From Formosa agariphila KMM 3901 (lineage in GTDB: Bacteria; Bacteroidota; Bacteroidia; Flavobacteriales; Flavobacteriaceae): 64,000 bases of DNA. Shown here one piece after another: positions 61,966-64,000 of the stretch. Location: positions 3,999,507 through 4,063,506 of the forward strand of contig NZ_HG315671.1 of NCBI RefSeq assembly GCF_000723205.1, in the 5' to 3' direction. The number at the start of each line of letters is the position of its first letter. Positions within the stretch are counted from its first letter, which is position 1. Both the position numbers and the translations under genes were made by a program. The notes beneath the pieces were generated by a model. It ran no database searches, had not been told where the DNA came from, and worked only from the letters and a program-made list of their open reading frames with translations.

Positions 61966-61988
61966 TTATTTAGATTCACTCTAAACTA
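61966..61988 (-). promoter_or_regulatory. Putative iron/heme operator dyad near the AraC gene
   Basis: Plus-strand arms TTATTTAGATT and ACTCTAAACTA around one base, 8 of 11 complementary. It resembles the dyads at both TonB receptors and lies 22 bases before the AraC start, on the hemA side. Confidence 0.45.
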
Positions 61989-62077
61989 ATTACAACAATA
62001 ACGTTGTAAGCCCCGTAAAAGTATAATATTTATTAGATTTGATTCGATAATTGAATTAAAAAACCCGAAACGACACT

Positions 62078-62103
62078 AAAAGTTCTTTCAGCGTTACTTT
62101 TTT
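62078..62103. repeat. 26-bp near-repeat, intergenic copy upstream of hemA
   Basis: Partner of 61911-61936 with three mismatches. On the minus strand it reads like a decayed AraC N-terminus (SNAERTF against NNAEGTF) but has no start and soon hits stops. Confidence 0.5.
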
Positions 62104-62117
62104 ACAATTAGGCACTA

Positions 62118-62125
62118 TACATTTG
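62118..62125 (+). promoter_or_regulatory. Probable -7 box of hemA
   Basis: TACATTTG matches TAnnTTTG, 26 bases before the hemA ATG. Confidence 0.45.
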
Positions 62126-62151
62126 TTCTGAATTTCCAACTAATATAATAA

Positions 62152-63411
62152 ATGAATCAAAATCACGGATCTAGAGGCACTTACTTTTACGCCATTGGAT
62201 TAAGTTATAAAAAAGCAGACGCTGAGATTAGAGGACATTTTAGTCTTGATGAAGAATCAAAACTAAATCTTTTAAACCAAGCGAAAGAAAATGGTATTGA
62301 TAGCTTGATTGTAACTTCTACTTGTAACAGAACCGAGATTTATGGTTTTGCAGAGCATCCATTTCAACTTATTAAATTATTGTGCGATAACACTAAAGGA
62401 ACTGTTGATGAATTTCAGCAAGTGGCCTATGTTTATAAAAGTAGCGAAGCAGTTTCTCATATGTTTCGCGTGGGTTCTGGATTGGATAGTCAGATTCTAG
62501 GAGATTTCGAAATTATCAGTCAGCTTAAAAAAAGTGCAAGAGTCTCTAAAAAATTAGGTTTGCTTAACACCTTTTTAGAGCGCCTAGTAAGTATGGTTAC
62601 TCAAGCGAGTAAACGTATTAAAACCGAAACCGAAATTTCTTCGGGTGCAACATCTGTATCTTTTGCATCTGTACATTATATATTAAATAACGTTCCTGAA
62701 GTTTCTAATAAAAATATTTTACTTTTTGGAACTGGAAAAATTGGTAGAAACACCTGCGAGAATTTAGTTAAACACACTAAAAATGAGCAAATCACTTTAA
62801 TTAACAGAACAAAAGATAAGGCAGAACGAATTGCTGGAAAATTTAATCTTTTAGTTAAAGATTACGCCAACTTACAAGAAGAAATAAATAATTCTGATGT
62901 TTTAGTCGTTGCTACCGGAGCCCAAAACCCAACGGTAGACAAGCATTTAATACAGACTAAAAAGCCTTTACTAATTTTAGACTTATCGATTCCGAAGAAC
63001 GTTCATGAAAATGTTACGGAATTAGAAGGTGTGTCTTTAATTCATCTAGACCACTTGTCTCAGATTACCGACGAAACTTTAGAAAAAAGAAAAACACATA
63101 TTCCTGTTGCCGAAACCATAATTGAAGACGTTAAAAAAGAATTTAACGATTGGTTAGAAACACGAAAGTTTGCCCCTACAATAAAAGCATTAAAGAATAA
63201 ATTATTAGACTTTAAATCGGCTGAACTAGATGTGCAACGTAAAAAAATATCTGATTTTAACGAAGCACAAGCTGAGCTGATAAGCAATAATATTATTCAG
63301 AAGATAACAAATCATTTTGCGCATCACTTAAAAGATGAAGATTTTTCGACTAACGAAAGTCTTGAACTTATAAAAAAAGTGTTTCAGCTAGAAACATCAT
63401 CAAATGCATAA
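62152..63411 (+). CDS. hemA: Glutamyl-tRNA reductase
   Basis: A 419-residue enzyme that reduces glutamyl-tRNA(Glu) to glutamate-1-semialdehyde, the first step of the C5 heme pathway. The catalytic Cys58 is in VTSTCNRTEIYG, the NADPH-binding part begins LLFGTGKIGRNTCENL, and a C-terminal dimerisation helix ends the chain. It overlaps hemC by 8 bases, so translation is coupled. The divergent AraC gene, dyad and -7 box upstream suggest regulated synthesis. Confidence 0.96.
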   Translation: MNQNHGSRGTYFYAIGLSYKKADAEIRGHFSLDEESKLNLLNQAKENGIDSLIVTSTCNRTEIYGFAEHPFQLIKLLCDNTKGTVDEFQQVAYVYKSSEAVSHMFRVGSGLDSQILGDFEIISQLKKSARVSKKLGLLNTFLERLVSMVTQASKRIKTETEISSGATSVSFASVHYILNNVPEVSNKNILLFGTGKIGRNTCENLVKHTKNEQITLINRTKDKAERIAGKFNLLVKDYANLQEEINNSDVLVVATGAQNPTVDKHLIQTKKPLLILDLSIPKNVHENVTELEGVSLIHLDHLSQITDETLEKRKTHIPVAETIIEDVKKEFNDWLETRKFAPTIKALKNKLLDFKSAELDVQRKKISDFNEAQAELISNNIIQKITNHFAHHLKDEDFSTNESLELIKKVFQLETSSNA

Positions 63412-64000
63412 AACTATTCGCATTGGCACAAGAGACAGTCAGTTAGCTCTTTGGCAAGCACATACCGTTCAACAACGACTTGAAGATTTAGGATATGCTA
63501 CAGAAATTGTTGCTGTAAAATCTACAGGCGATTTAATCTTAGATAAACCGCTTTACGAATTAGGGATTACTGGTATTTTTACCAAAACCTTAGATGTTGC
63601 TATGTTAAATGGTACCGTAGATATTGCTGTGCATTCTATGAAAGATGTACCAACCTTATTACCACAAGGTATAATTCAGACTGCTGTTTTAGAACGCGCC
63701 AATGTAAACGACATCTTAGTACATAAAGGCTTAGATTTTTTGAATGCAGAAGGCACTGTAGCCACTGGTAGTTTAAGACGAAAGGCGCAATGGTTAAACA
63801 GATACCCAAATCATAAAGTTGATGATTTAAGAGGAAACGTAATTACGCGACTTCAAAAATTAGAAGACAACCCTTGGAATGCTGCTGTATTTGCAAAGGC
63901 TGGCTTAGAACGTATAAATGTTCTTCCAGAACACTACATCGAGTTAGACTGGATGATTCCTGCTCCGGCTCAAGGCGCTATGGTTGTTGTAACTTTAGAA
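63404..64000 (+). CDS. hemC: Hydroxymethylbilane synthase, N-terminal part
   Basis: The first 199 residues of porphobilinogen deaminase, running off the window end without a stop. The start ATG lies inside the hemA end. Conserved pieces are IGTRDSQLALWQAHTV at the N-terminus, VKSTGD, HSMKDVPT, GSLRRKAQW and PAPAQGAM near the edge. It makes hydroxymethylbilane from four porphobilinogens. The dipyrromethane-cofactor Cys lies further on and is not in the window. Confidence 0.94.
   Translation, partial: MHKTIRIGTRDSQLALWQAHTVQQRLEDLGYATEIVAVKSTGDLILDKPLYELGITGIFTKTLDVAMLNGTVDIAVHSMKDVPTLLPQGIIQTAVLERANVNDILVHKGLDFLNAEGTVATGSLRRKAQWLNRYPNHKVDDLRGNVITRLQKLEDNPWNAAVFAKAGLERINVLPEHYIELDWMIPAPAQGAMVVVTLE

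Noticed and set aside
61944-61979. Upstream ATG for the AraC regulator
   Set aside because: It falls within the dyad operator and adds twelve residues without similarity to the family; the ATG at 61943 is preferred.
1-64000. tRNA, rRNA, CRISPR, insertion sequence or prophage
   Set aside because: No rRNA motif, cloverleaf with a TTCRA loop, regularly spaced repeat, transposase or integrase was seen; intergenic gaps are short and ordinary.

Overview
The window is a gene-dense, AT-rich piece of a chromosome from the Bacteroidota, most likely a marine member of the Flavobacteriaceae. The evidence is the gene content: TonB-dependent receptors with HmuY and DUF4374 partner lipoproteins, a complete moxR-Bat operon, an IPExxxVDY-family protein, a viroplasmin-type RNase H, paired amidohydrolases, and promoters with the Bacteroidota -7 box TAnnTTTG in place of the usual -10/Shine-Dalgarno signals. 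I see no rRNA, tRNA, CRISPR array, insertion sequence or prophage. The assignment comes from reading the sequence alone.

Layout. 1-4.3 kb: the 3' end of a ClC channel, gpsA, pheS with two small conserved genes, and a CvpA-family gene. 4.3-12.8 kb: a heme/iron acquisition island. A leftward operon (DUF6607, ankyrin protein, DUF2271, PepSY-flavodoxin-reductase fusion) diverges from a TonB receptor and a HmuY-like lipoprotein. 12.8-15.6 kb: beta-carbonic anhydrase and a SulP anion transporter. 15.6-24.8 kb: the Bat aerotolerance operon moxR-DUF58-561aa-batA-batB-batC-batD-batE, read leftward. 25-33.6 kb: mixed housekeeping and accessory genes (SDR, AlbA_2 protein, OmpA, ALDH7-type dehydrogenase, CYTH, dinB). 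33.7-37.8 kb: a second TonB receptor with a DUF4374 lipoprotein. 37.8-46.6 kb: core metabolism (pyk, rnc, fabF, acpP, purN, RNase H, PfkB kinase, amidophosphoribosyltransferase). 46.7-54.5 kb: three paralogous secreted proteins, each with the same promoter layout and a similar terminator, surrounding a two-gene amidohydrolase operon. 54.5-64 kb: enoyl-CoA hydratase, a sensor kinase broken by a stop codon, HemJ-like CopD protein, MATE transporter, ferrochelatase, two previously unlisted 53-codon genes, ThuA protein, AraC regulator, hemA and the start of hemC.

How it fits together. Heme and iron are the recurring theme: two outer-membrane uptake loci, an inner-membrane reductase, and heme synthesis genes (hemJ, hemH, hemA, hemC) beside an AraC regulator. 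A 23-bp dyad (arms close to TTATTTAGACT and AGTCTAAATAA around one base) lies just upstream of both receptor promoters and of the AraC gene, suggesting one shared iron- or heme-responsive regulator; this is inference.

Most worth a second look: (1) a tandem pair of 53-aa genes sharing a near-identical 37-residue N-terminus with an SCGIFQDCNANE core; (2) the three secreted paralogs whose promoters align without gaps over 100 bp; (3) the shared dyad operator; (4) the single in-frame TAA that splits a histidine kinase between its His domain and its ATPase domain.
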